A stretch of 26,155 nucleotides of DNA from CAYLNG01 sp964497855 (GTDB lineage: Bacteria > Verrucomicrobiota > Kiritimatiellia > SS1-B-03-39 > UBA6053): contig CAZCFM010000047.1 in assembly GCA_964497855.1 (NCBI GenBank), positions 1 to 26,155 on the forward strand, read 5' to 3'. Below the pieces are notes generated by a model. That model worked only from the letters and a program-made list of their open reading frames with translations, was not told where the DNA came from and made no database searches. A program made the translations under genes and the position numbers. Shown piece by piece: positions 15,852-24,422 of this stretch. Position 1 is the first letter of the stretch; every line of letters begins with the position of its first letter.

Positions 15852-18132
15852 TGCCGGTTTGGGTCTCGGTATTCTCTTTGCTTTCGTGCGCGCCCTCCAG
15901 TGGGCGCCGATGCCAGACACCGAAAGGCTGATGGAGTCGATCCGCTCTGTCGACATCCTGCATCCGGTGATCGTCAACGAAACCCCTTTGCGCTGCGGGG
16001 ACCGTCTCACCGGTCTGACCGATGCGAAATTCTCCGGACGCATCTACGCGATGGACATCGACGCGGATCTCCTGCACTTCACCCTCCGCATGCAGGGGGG
16101 CAGCGGCGACGCCGATCTCTATGTGCGTCCCGCCGCACCGCCCACCCTCCGCGACTACACCCAGCGTCCCTTCGTCCGCGGAAACGAAGAAAGCATCCGC
16201 GTGAACTCTCCCAGCGCCGGACGCTGGTATGTGTTGGTGCATGGCTACGACAACTACGAAGGCGTCACCTTGCAGCTCGAGTGCCTCCCGCGTCCCAAAG
16301 ACGGCGAGCGGCTTGAACTGGTCGGCTCCCGCGATCTCGAACTCGCCCTCTATTACGAATTGTCCGGTGTGGCCGCCACCAATCAGGTCTGGAGCGCCGA
16401 ACTCCGCAACCAAGCCCTCCGCGAAGAGGGCCGCACCGCCTTCACCGCCGGGGCCTACGACAAAGCCATTGAAACGTGGGGCCGCTGGGCGGAACTCGAC
16501 CGCGACAACCCCGAGCCGGTGGCCCTTGTCGGCGACATCTACCTGCGCCAGGGCCGGATGAGCGATGCCGTCGCCCAATACCAGAAAAGCCTGGCCATCC
16601 AACCCGGTCAAATCGGACTCATGGTCCGCCTGGCCCGGCTCATCGATCTCCAGCTCGGACAGGCCGCCGAATCCCGGGAAATCCTCAATCAATACGCCAA
16701 ACTTTTCCCCCAGCAAAACGATGTGGCCCTCGCCCAGGCCGAGTGGCTTTTCCGCCGCCGTCGCTACAAAGAGGCCGGACACATCATTCGCAGCGTGATC
16801 GCCACCGAATCGGACAACCTCGGAGCCCTCACCCTCCTGCACAGCCTCTTGCCCACGCCCGCCGAACGTTTCGACAACATGCGCGCCATGCTTGAAGTGG
16901 GACGTCGCCCCGGCCGCGCCATGCAACTGGCCCAGGCCGTGCTGGACCTCAACCTGCTCACGCGCCCGGAGTCCTGGATGCTGATGGACTTTTTCCAGGA
17001 GATGTCCGAAACCGCGCCCACCGAAGCCCAGCGCGAAGTCTTTGCCCGTCTGCTGCCACGGGAACAGGCCACCGTCGAGGACTTCCGCGTGGGCCGCATG
17101 TCGCGCAATTGGTTGTCCTCCCGCGACCAGGCCTGGGGAGGGCAGGGGAGCCTCACCCTCAGCGCCGATCCCACCCAGTCGGAAGCGTTTCTGCGGTTGC
17201 TCGGTTCCGATGCGATGCACAATGGCTTCATGGAGGCCGTGGTGGAGGACACCCGGGGCTTCTTCTGGCTCTACGCCCGCCGCGGCGAAGGCAACATGAT
17301 CCGTTTCGGCTTCGAGGAAAACGGCCAGGTCTATTTGCAAATCTGGATGAACAATCAGTTGCTCACCAACCTCTCCCGCGTCTGGTCACGGCCCTCTGGC
17401 CCCTTCACCTTCCGACTGGAAACGCGCGCCGACGGCGCCTACGCCTACATTGACGGACGCCCCGCCTTCAGCAGTCCGGCCTCCATCCCCCGCGACATGG
17501 GCCTGGGCTGGTGGGGACTCGCCCCCTGGTCCCCCCAACTCGGCACCGCCGCCGTCACGGTCCGCCGCGTTGCCGGTGGCCCCACCCCCGTTCTTCTCGG
17601 ACAACTCCGCTATCACAACGAGATCCCCCGCAGTCCCGAACAACTCGCCGACCTCGAACGTCACATCCGCACCCTCAGCGCCCTGGCCCCCGACTGGTAT
17701 GAGCAAACCCCCGATGGCCGTGTGCTCCGCACGCTCCACTCGCGCGACATGGAACTGCGTCTGCTCTGCCGCTATCACCGCACCCGCCTGCTGCCGGCGC
17801 TCCGCGTGCACTCCCTCGACCGCCTCGATCTCCCTGCGCTGCTCGCGTCTGCCGGAAAGGATCGCGTCGACGGCTTCACGATGTTCGTAAGGCGCATGCC
17901 CGACCCCGCCTGGTTTGTGGAAGCTGAACAAGCGGTCCTGCAGGCCGGAGTCACCCTCCATGTCGCCCTCGAAGACAGCGCACGTCAAACCGTGATTCTC
18001 CGCGAACTGACACCCGGCGTTGGTCTTTTTCCAGGGCCGCGTCGTGCCCACGAACTGCCCTTGATTTTTCCCGATGCCAAGGAGCGTTTCCAAGATATGG
18101 ACACCCCCCGCGACCTGTATTTCATCCTGTGA
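15844..18132 (+). CDS. PPC + TPR + jelly-roll-like + TIM-like multidomain protein
   Basis: A 762-residue protein with a strong AAGGAG site before ATG 15844. A hydrophobic N-terminus (LGLGILFAFVRAL) may act as a poor signal or anchor. Residues about 40-155 form a PPC domain (bacterial pre-peptidase C-terminal type), with GDADLYVRP and GRWYVLVHGYDNYEGVTL. TPR repeats occupy about 185-350. A beta-sandwich-like region (about 400-590) contains GFFWLYARR from Gly472, EGNMIRFGF and a FIDG/YIDGRPAF strand, and is followed by an alpha/beta region (590-762) resembling a TIM-barrel remnant. From residue 188 onward it is a clear paralogue of residues 726-1290 of the 1317-residue protein two genes downstream. 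The role is probably glycan binding and scaffolding in the envelope; no catalytic residues can be assigned. Confidence 0.78.
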   Translation: MIDAGLGLGILFAFVRALQWAPMPDTERLMESIRSVDILHPVIVNETPLRCGDRLTGLTDAKFSGRIYAMDIDADLLHFTLRMQGGSGDADLYVRPAAPPTLRDYTQRPFVRGNEESIRVNSPSAGRWYVLVHGYDNYEGVTLQLECLPRPKDGERLELVGSRDLELALYYELSGVAATNQVWSAELRNQALREEGRTAFTAGAYDKAIETWGRWAELDRDNPEPVALVGDIYLRQGRMSDAVAQYQKSLAIQPGQIGLMVRLARLIDLQLGQAAESREILNQYAKLFPQQNDVALAQAEWLFRRRRYKEAGHIIRSVIATESDNLGALTLLHSLLPTPAERFDNMRAMLEVGRRPGRAMQLAQAVLDLNLLTRPESWMLMDFFQEMSETAPTEAQREVFARLLPREQATVEDFRVGRMSRNWLSSRDQAWGGQGSLTLSADPTQSEAFLRLLGSDAMHNGFMEAVVEDTRGFFWLYARRGEGNMIRFGFEENGQVYLQIWMNNQLLTNLSRVWSRPSGPFTFRLETRADGAYAYIDGRPAFSSPASIPRDMGLGWWGLAPWSPQLGTAAVTVRRVAGGPTPVLLGQLRYHNEIPRSPEQLADLERHIRTLSALAPDWYEQTPDGRVLRTLHSRDMELRLLCRYHRTRLLPALRVHSLDRLDLPALLASAGKDRVDGFTMFVRRMPDPAWFVEAEQAVLQAGVTLHVALEDSARQTVILRELTPGVGLFPGPRRAHELPLIFPDAKERFQDMDTPRDLYFIL

Positions 18133-18135
18133 CCC

Positions 18136-19602
18136 ATGAGCACCGAAACCTCTCCTCCCAAGTTTGCCACCCGCTCCCGTTGCGCGGCCTGTTTCCTTTC
18201 GGTGCAGGTCATCGACTCGCCGTCGCCTGCCGTGTGTCCCTTTTGTCACGGCGCAATGAAGCATGAGAAAATTCCCGCGCTTCCGCCCGAAAAAATCGAG
18301 GTCGAGGAGGACGTCGAGGAACACGTCCGCCGCCTCTACCGCAAACCGCACTGGCTCGTCATCTGGGGCATTGGTCTGATTGCCGTTTTGTTGCTCTCCG
18401 GCGCGGTGTACCTGCAGGTGGTCAACATCGAGCACTATTATTACTCGCCCGTCGTCAACGTGTACTCCTTTATTGTCGGCCTTTTTATTGTCTCACGGTT
18501 TATCCTCGCGGCGTTTTATTCCCCGCCGCCCCGCGTCGGCTTCCGGCCTTTCACCAGTGTGCTCGTGCCCTGCATGAACGAAGAGGCCTCCATCTCCCGG
18601 TCCATCGCCCGCATTTACGCGGAAGGGTATCCCGACCACCTGCGCGAAGTCGTCACCGTCAACGACGGTTCCACCGACAACACCCTGCGCGAAATGTACC
18701 GCACCCAGGCCGCTTTCCCGCGTCTCGTGGTCGTCGATTTCGAGAAAAACCGAGGACTCTGTTACGGCATGGCCGTCTCCACGCTTCTCGCCCACGGGGA
18801 AGTGATGGTGTTTGTGGACTCCGACACCTTCCTGATGCCCGGGGCCATCGAGAAACTTGTGCAGGGCTTCGTCGATCCCACCGTGGGCGGCATTGCCGGG
18901 CACACCGACGTCGAAAACTCCCGCGTGAACACGCTGACCAAGATGCAGGATGTCCGCTACTTTTTCTCCTACAAAATCATGAAGGCGGCGGAGAGCGTTC
19001 ACGGCTGCGTAAGTTGTCTGCCGGGCTGTTTCTCCGCCTATCGCCGCGCCTGCGTGCTGCACGTGCTGGACGACTGGATGCACGAAAAAGTCTTCGGACA
19101 GGAAGGGAACTATGGCGACGACCGCAGTTTGACCAACCTGGTGCTCCAGGATTATCAGGTCCTCTACGACGACGAAGCCCTGGCCACCACCATCGCGCCC
19201 GAGGATTGGAAAGTCTACGTCCGCCAGCAGAACCGCTGGATGCGATCCTCGCTGCGCGGAATTTTTTCCGCCGCGAAATTCGTTTGGCGCAAACATCCTC
19301 TGCCCGCGTTGTCCTGGTACTGCATGATGATGTTGCCGATCATCGAACCGCTCATCATGGTGCAGGCGCTTATCATCGGACCCATCCAGCAGGGCGGCGT
19401 CACCGGGTCCTACATTTTCGGTGTGTTTGCGATCACCCTGATCTGGTCGCTCTACCACCTCCAGAAAACCGGACGCACCCACTGGTGGGCGGGTTTCGCC
19501 TTCACGGCGTCCTACATCGTCTTTTTCAGTTGGCAGATTTACTTCGCCTTCTTCACCTTGGCCACCAAAAGCTGGGGCACCCGCGGAGTTAAAAAAACAT
19601 GA
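18136..19602 (+). CDS. Processive GT2 glycosyltransferase, hyaluronan-synthase/PgaC-like, with N-terminal zinc ribbon
   Basis: A 488-residue inner-membrane polysaccharide synthase. Residues 16-37 form a zinc ribbon (Cys16, 19, 34, 37), an unusual cytoplasmic addition. Two TM segments (about 73-95 and 105-128) precede the GT-A domain with VNDGSTD (Asp177), DSD (228-230), the acceptor-loop-like SCLPGCFSAYRR, GDDRSLTN (Asp328/329, likely general base) and QQNRW (364-368). Three or so TM helices follow (about 398-480). GDDR plus QQNRW resembles hyaluronan and chitin synthases, while the gene context (PgaB-like proteins, TPR/barrel) resembles PgaC. Such enzymes polymerise UDP-sugars and extrude the chain. 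The sugar is unknown; N-acetylglucosamine is plausible. It starts 3 nt after the previous stop and overlaps the next gene (ATGA). Confidence 0.92.
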   Translation: MSTETSPPKFATRSRCAACFLSVQVIDSPSPAVCPFCHGAMKHEKIPALPPEKIEVEEDVEEHVRRLYRKPHWLVIWGIGLIAVLLLSGAVYLQVVNIEHYYYSPVVNVYSFIVGLFIVSRFILAAFYSPPPRVGFRPFTSVLVPCMNEEASISRSIARIYAEGYPDHLREVVTVNDGSTDNTLREMYRTQAAFPRLVVVDFEKNRGLCYGMAVSTLLAHGEVMVFVDSDTFLMPGAIEKLVQGFVDPTVGGIAGHTDVENSRVNTLTKMQDVRYFFSYKIMKAAESVHGCVSCLPGCFSAYRRACVLHVLDDWMHEKVFGQEGNYGDDRSLTNLVLQDYQVLYDDEALATTIAPEDWKVYVRQQNRWMRSSLRGIFSAAKFVWRKHPLPALSWYCMMMLPIIEPLIMVQALIIGPIQQGGVTGSYIFGVFAITLIWSLYHLQKTGRTHWWAGFAFTASYIVFFSWQIYFAFFTLATKSWGTRGVKKT

Positions 19603-22600
19603 GCAAACATCCCGACACGACCGAACAGGGCAGCCCCGTCCCCCCGGGCTTGTCCTACCGGCCCCCGCCGCCGGTCGCTCCCGCCCGTATCGCCGTGCTC
19701 AAAGCCAACTACAAACAGGCCTGGCTCTATTTTCTGCTCGGGCTCAGCCTGCTCTTCGCCTGGGGCATCCCCATCCGTTACACCTTGCTGCGCTGGCTCT
19801 CCTTCCGTCCGGCGGACTCCGGTCCGCGCGACGCGCAGGCCTTCGTCGCCCTGGCATTCGAGGGCATTTCCGAAAGCCCCGGCGAAATCACCCCCGCGCG
19901 TTTCCGCGAGCAGGTGCGCGTCCTCAAGGACGCCGGCTACAATGCCATCACCCTCCGCGATGTCGCCGATTTCTACAAAGAGGGCAAGGCGCTTCCCCGC
20001 AAAGCCGTGCTGCTGACCTTTGACCATTCCCGAAAATCCTCCTACTTCGATGCCCGTGGCGTTCTCCAGCGCGTCGGCTGGAACGCCGTCATGTTTGTGT
20101 GGACCAAACCGATTCTCGATGAAGATCCCTCCGCCCTCCGATGGCCCTATATCCGCGCGATGATCCGCAGCGGGGCCTGGGAAGCGGGGGCCCAAAGCCA
20201 TCGCGGCTTCGAGCGCATTGTCGCCGACAGCGAAGGCTCCCAGCGAAATTTCATGGCCGCCCCTCGTTGGTTGACCGACGACATGAGTTACGAAACTCCC
20301 GCCGACTTCCGACGGCGACTGGAGGAGGACCACGAGTTTGCGCACAGCCGCATCACCCGCGAAACCGGATCCGCACCCCTGGCCTTCGCCTTTCCCTACG
20401 GCGATTTTGGCCAATACGACGAACGCGCGTTGCTCAGCCGCCGCATCAACATGGACCTTGTCTCCGCGCGCTACGACCTCGCGTTTATTCACGGAACCAC
20501 CGCGCTGAACACACGCTGGAGCAACCGGCACCGCCTGAGCCGTTTGCTGGTGAATCCCGATTGGAGCGGTCAGGAACTGGTGGAACGCTTAGACAGCGCA
20601 TGGCCGCGTCCCCAGGGCATTTTTGCCGCCGAAGCTTTGACGTCCTCCCGATCCTGGCTCGTGGACTGGGGTGGATTCACCCTCAAAGACAATACAGCCC
20701 TTCTCTCCGCCACGCCCGACACCACCGGGGCCAAAGTCTGGCTCACCGGCACCGACCTCTACGGCGATTTTCACGGCAAATTCAGCATGAGACTCCAGGC
20801 CGGTCAGGCCGGATTTTTCCTGCGCGCCACCCCCGATGGCGAATCGCATCTCTACCTGGGTCTCGGCGAAACCGGCGAGGCCTGGCTGCGCCAAAAACAC
20901 CCCGGCATGGAGCCCTTCACCCTCGCGACCGGACGCTACACTCCCGACGAAAACGGCAAGATTGATCTCGAGATTTTTCTGCGCGGGCGGCAGGTCTATG
21001 CCAGCATTGGCGCTGCGCCCGTCTTCCGCGAAATTGCCATCACCCGCGGCGAAACCCGTCCCGGCATGGTGGGCCTGAGCGTCTGGGATCCCGAACCCGC
21101 CAAAGCATCCCTTTTATTGGAAGACCTCGAACTGCGCCCCTTCCACACCCGCATCATCACCTGGGAGCCCATCACCACGCATCAGCCGACGCTTGCCGCG
21201 TGGATGAGTTCGCACGGATTCCGCCACACCCATCTCGCCCCGCCCTGGTTGCGGCTGGGCACCCGCGGACGCAGCGAGCAAATCGGCTGGGACCCCGCGC
21301 TCTATCGACGCCTCGCCGAAGTCTACAGCATGCAGTTCATGCCCGAGGTCATTCTGGAAGGACTCGAACCCTTTGACGCCACCATGGTGGACACCCTCGC
21401 CGAACATGCCCGCGACATCGGCGCACAGGGCCTGCTCTGCAATCTCAGCGACCTTCGGGGCGACCCGCCCCTCAGCCGCATCACCGCCTGGCTGCAAAAT
21501 CTTAGCTCCTCCCTGAGTTCGCGTGGACTCAGCCTCTGCGTCGCTCTCCCCGCCTCCATGGAACGCGAAACCACCCTCGCCGCCCTGTTCCAGGGACTCG
21601 ACAACCTCCACGTGGCGGTTCAGGAAAGTTCCCCCTTGCTCACCGACGGCCCCGGCCCCCGCAACGACCGCATCGTCTCGCTCCGCCGTGTCGTCCTCTC
21701 GCATCAAAACGACATTCCCGCCCGCCAATTGACGGGCCTCGACGCTCCCAGCAGCGAGTGGAACACGGAATTGCGGGGCAAATTGCTGCGTCAGGAAGGC
21801 AACGAAGCTTTCCAGGCCGGCGAATTCAGCCGCGCCATCGATCTCTGGACCCGCTGGAGCGAATTCGAGCCCCACAACGAAGAACCCCTGCGGCTCATCG
21901 GCGACGTGCATCTGCGTCAGGGCGATTACGGGTCCGCCATCTCCACTTACAAAGCCAGTCTCGAACAGAACCCCGGCCAGGTCAGCCTCGTCGTCCGCAC
22001 CGCCAGTCTGCTCGAACTGCACGCAGGCAAACGCCGCGAAGCCACGGAGATGCTGCAACTCTACCACCGCCTGTTCCCGACCAACACCGAAATTCTGCTC
22101 GCCCAGGCCGGCATGCACATGCGCCAAAATCAGACGGAACTCGCCCGTGAACGCATCCACCGCGTCATTGAAATCAATCCGGAAGACCTGGAAGCCCTCT
22201 CTCTCCTGCACGGACTGCTTCCCACGCAGGCCGAACGCGTCGCCAACATTCAAACCATCCGCGATATCGGCGCCCGCCCCGGAATGGCCCCGCATTTCGC
22301 CTCTTCTCTCCACGCGCACAATCTGCTGCTCTGGCCCGAGTCCTGGCGACTCATGGATTTTGTCCGCGAAAGGGCCGCACTGGAACAACCCGATCCCCCG
22401 GGTCCCTACCGTCGCCTCCTGCCCCGCGACAGCGTCGTCCGCGAACGGTTTCAGGCGGGGCAACTCTCCTCCAACTGGAGCAACACCGGCGAACAAGAGG
22501 AAAATATCGACGGCATGTTGTTGCTGACCGCCGGACCCGCCACCACCGAAGCCGCGCTGCGACTCGCGGGTTCCGACACCCTCCACAGCGGATTTATTGA

Positions 22601-23552
22601 GAGCGTGATCGACGAAGCCCGCGGATTCTTCTGGCTCTATGCCCGCCGCTCCGAGGGCAACATGATCCGCTTCGGTTTTGACCAGAGCGGAAAAATCTAC
22701 CTGCAAATCTGGCGCGCCGGCAAGATGGTCCAGAATCTGGACCGCGAATGGGTCCAAGGCTCCAAAAACATCCGCCTCCGCCTCGAAATCCGCGGGGACG
22801 CCGCATTTGCCTTTATCGATGGCCAACCCGCGTTCGGTGCTCCCACGCCCATTCCGCGCGACATGAACCTGGGCTGGTGGGGCATTGCCCCCTGGGCACC
22901 CCAGTTCGGCGTCGCCCAGGTCATCGTCCGCGAAATTGCCGGCGGTCCCCTGCCCGTGGAACTGGGCCTGTTCCGCCCCCGGGGTCGCGAATGGGAAGAC
23001 GCGGAAATGGCCAAGCTCATCCGCGAACGCACCAGCACCCTCAACGCCATGAGTCCCCCCTGGTTTTTTCAGGATATCGGAGGACGCGTCCGTTCCGAAA
23101 ACCTGCTGACCATGACCGAAACCCGTCTGCTGGCCCGCTATTATCAGATCCGTTTGCTGCCCCTGATCCGCTCCGCCTCCCCGCGCACGCTCAATCCGGC
23201 GGAACTCCCGCAACTCGCGCAGGAGGCCAAAGTCGATGGCTTTGTGCTCCTCTTTCCGCGGCTGCCCGACGACGCCTGGTTCGCCCGCGCGGAAGAAGCC
23301 CTGCTTGATTCCGGACTCAGTTTTATCGCCCTGCAATTAAACGAGAATCAGGAAGTCGTGCAACTCCGTGAATTTGGGCCCGCCATCACGCTCTTCTCCG
23401 GACCCCGCGAATCCCATACGCTTCCAGTTGTGGATATGGCGCTTCCCCCGAAAGCCGAAATTGCCGAAGGGGAGTCCTCGACACCTCCAGCTCCGCCCGA
23501 AGTGCCCAGCATCGAAACCAAACCCGATCCCAGCCGCGTGCTCTTGTACTGA
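19599..23552 (+). CDS. 1317-aa membrane-anchored degenerate PgaB-like deacetylase with TPR and duplicated jelly-roll/TIM modules
   Basis: A Pro-rich cytoplasmic N-terminus is followed by one TM helix (about residues 40-62, WLYFLLGLSLLFAWGI), placing the rest in the periplasm. Residues about 80-330 align with the PgaB deacetylase pattern: an 'AGYNAITLRDVADFY' strand, LLTFDHS (Asp142, His143), AQSHRGF (His201) and FPYGDFGQYD (265 onward). The usual FDDG metal aspartate is replaced by His143, and the second metal histidine position appears to be Arg206. Next come a beta-sandwich-like unit (about 345-515, GFF from 405), a TIM-like segment (515-715), TPRs (726-880), then a second beta-sandwich (GFFWLYARR from 1009) and TIM-like segment to about 1290. 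The C-terminal half is paralogous to the PPC/TPR protein. Polymer handling next to the synthase is the inferred role. It is the last gene of the operon. Confidence 0.8.
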   Translation: MSKHPDTTEQGSPVPPGLSYRPPPPVAPARIAVLKANYKQAWLYFLLGLSLLFAWGIPIRYTLLRWLSFRPADSGPRDAQAFVALAFEGISESPGEITPARFREQVRVLKDAGYNAITLRDVADFYKEGKALPRKAVLLTFDHSRKSSYFDARGVLQRVGWNAVMFVWTKPILDEDPSALRWPYIRAMIRSGAWEAGAQSHRGFERIVADSEGSQRNFMAAPRWLTDDMSYETPADFRRRLEEDHEFAHSRITRETGSAPLAFAFPYGDFGQYDERALLSRRINMDLVSARYDLAFIHGTTALNTRWSNRHRLSRLLVNPDWSGQELVERLDSAWPRPQGIFAAEALTSSRSWLVDWGGFTLKDNTALLSATPDTTGAKVWLTGTDLYGDFHGKFSMRLQAGQAGFFLRATPDGESHLYLGLGETGEAWLRQKHPGMEPFTLATGRYTPDENGKIDLEIFLRGRQVYASIGAAPVFREIAITRGETRPGMVGLSVWDPEPAKASLLLEDLELRPFHTRIITWEPITTHQPTLAAWMSSHGFRHTHLAPPWLRLGTRGRSEQIGWDPALYRRLAEVYSMQFMPEVILEGLEPFDATMVDTLAEHARDIGAQGLLCNLSDLRGDPPLSRITAWLQNLSSSLSSRGLSLCVALPASMERETTLAALFQGLDNLHVAVQESSPLLTDGPGPRNDRIVSLRRVVLSHQNDIPARQLTGLDAPSSEWNTELRGKLLRQEGNEAFQAGEFSRAIDLWTRWSEFEPHNEEPLRLIGDVHLRQGDYGSAISTYKASLEQNPGQVSLVVRTASLLELHAGKRREATEMLQLYHRLFPTNTEILLAQAGMHMRQNQTELARERIHRVIEINPEDLEALSLLHGLLPTQAERVANIQTIRDIGARPGMAPHFASSLHAHNLLLWPESWRLMDFVRERAALEQPDPPGPYRRLLPRDSVVRERFQAGQLSSNWSNTGEQEENIDGMLLLTAGPATTEAALRLAGSDTLHSGFIESVIDEARGFFWLYARRSEGNMIRFGFDQSGKIYLQIWRAGKMVQNLDREWVQGSKNIRLRLEIRGDAAFAFIDGQPAFGAPTPIPRDMNLGWWGIAPWAPQFGVAQVIVREIAGGPLPVELGLFRPRGREWEDAEMAKLIRERTSTLNAMSPPWFFQDIGGRVRSENLLTMTETRLLARYYQIRLLPLIRSASPRTLNPAELPQLAQEAKVDGFVLLFPRLPDDAWFARAEEALLDSGLSFIALQLNENQEVVQLREFGPAITLFSGPRESHTLPVVDMALPPKAEIAEGESSTPPAPPEVPSIETKPDPSRVLLY

Positions 23553-23731
23553 AGCGGAGTCAGAAACCCATCTACCTCCACCCCTCCATCCATCGAGATG
23601 AACCTTCCCTCTGGCGTAAAAACAGTACGAGTATCCTTTGCCCCACCCAAATCGCCAAGGACCACAGCCGGTCCGCCACTCGTATCCTCAAGAAGCTCAC
23701 GGAGGCCTTGATTGAGAAATGAAAAACACAC
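23553..23731 (-). pseudogene. Possible gene remnant (weak)
   Basis: The minus strand is open from a GTG at 23731 through this interval and on into the opposite strand of the 1317-residue gene. The part outside that gene translates to a plausible protein segment including AVVLGDLGGAKDTRTVFTPE and ISMDGGVEVDGF. There is no ribosome-binding site, and the end of the frame runs antisense to a real gene, so if it was ever coding it is a broken fragment. I recognise no family. The remaining bases to 23809 show no clear terminator or other structure. Confidence 0.2.
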
Positions 23732-23809
23732 AATATCGCGGGACCCTTTCCGTTCAGAAAGATTGCTTCTTAGCTTGGGAAATGATGATTTTGTATTTTA
23801 AGGTTGTGT

Positions 23810-24265
23810 ATGTTCCACTTTAAAATACAACCTAAAGCCGGATTGTTTTTTGCATCTCGGTGCGATTTTTGCGTAAGCTATTTTCCAGATTCTTGTCTGG
23901 GCGAGATAGTGTCTTTTGTTTTAGACGATCAAATTTATCTTAAAGACATTAACAATAATATATTGTATATGTCTTGCACGTCTTCATTTTTAGATAATAT
24001 TCTGTCGTTTTGTTTTTTCTTAAAGTGTCCGGTTTTCAAAAAAATAAATTCTAACATTGTGTTGAAAAGAGTTTTTTTTAAAGGAGATATAAATTCCGGG
24101 AACCTTGTAATAAAAAACAGCAATTCTAGTGGCGTATCGGGGGAGATGTTTTTCTATGAGCCCGGAGTGCAAAGTCTTGAAATTTTTTATTCAGGGATTT
24201 ATGTGGATTATGTTGTTGCTATTAGTTCGTTCTTGTTTTTAAGAAGATATTTGACCAGAGGATAG
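23810..24265 (+). CDS. AT-rich orphan hypothetical protein
   Basis: ATG 23810 follows a weak AAGG; a TTG at 23804 is in frame. The 151-residue product is rich in Phe, Ile, Asn, Ser and Cys, with no clear signal peptide or catalytic motif; it reads like a small mixed alpha/beta cytosolic protein. Base composition is strikingly unlike its neighbours: the 60 nt at 23941-24000 hold only 13 G or C. Codon choice (ATA, AAA, TTT, TTA) is likewise foreign. This suggests recent transfer. It lies between the polysaccharide operon and an IS110 element near an RHS gene, a setting where small AT-rich immunity or toxin genes occur, but I see no motif that would support such a role. It could also be a non-expressed remnant. 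Confidence 0.5.
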   Translation: MFHFKIQPKAGLFFASRCDFCVSYFPDSCLGEIVSFVLDDQIYLKDINNNILYMSCTSSFLDNILSFCFFLKCPVFKKINSNIVLKRVFFKGDINSGNLVIKNSNSSGVSGEMFFYEPGVQSLEIFYSGIYVDYVVAISSFLFLRRYLTRG

Positions 24266-24339
24266 CCAGGTGTTACCGTCGCCATTGAACCAGTACACGT
24301 CCGTTCAGTCCGTTGGGTCCCCCCCCGGGAGGGGGGAGG
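24266..24339. other. GC-rich spacer with strong C/G hairpin
   Basis: Between the AT-rich ORF and the inverted-repeat element lies a GC-rich spacer. It contains CCCCCCCCGGGAGGGGGG at 24320-24337, which can fold into a six-pair C/G hairpin. Read on the minus strand, part of the spacer gives TDVYWFNGDGNTWLSSGQ in an open frame closed by stops on both sides, possibly a relic of a coding sequence. Confidence 0.35.
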
Positions 24340-24420
24340 TCAGCCCACACATTTCGACATCAACAGCTAAAAGGAGTCTCCCCATCAAAATCATCATCAA
24401 GCGCAAAATGTGTGGGCTGA
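24340..24420. repeat. 81-bp element bounded by perfect 15-bp inverted repeats
   Basis: TCAGCCCACACATTT at 24340-24354 is the exact reverse complement of AAATGTGTGGGCTGA at 24406-24420, with 51 nt between. It could be a small non-autonomous (MITE-like) element, an IS-end structure, or a stem-loop in the leader upstream of the transposase. No target-site duplication is evident to me. Confidence 0.6.
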
Positions 24421-24422
24421 TA

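Noticed and set aside
21114..23336. 740-residue minus-strand open frame
   Set aside because: It is a shadow of the GC-rich 1317-residue gene; the Gly/Glu/Ala-rich translation has no domain, while the plus strand has TPRs and a clear operon context.
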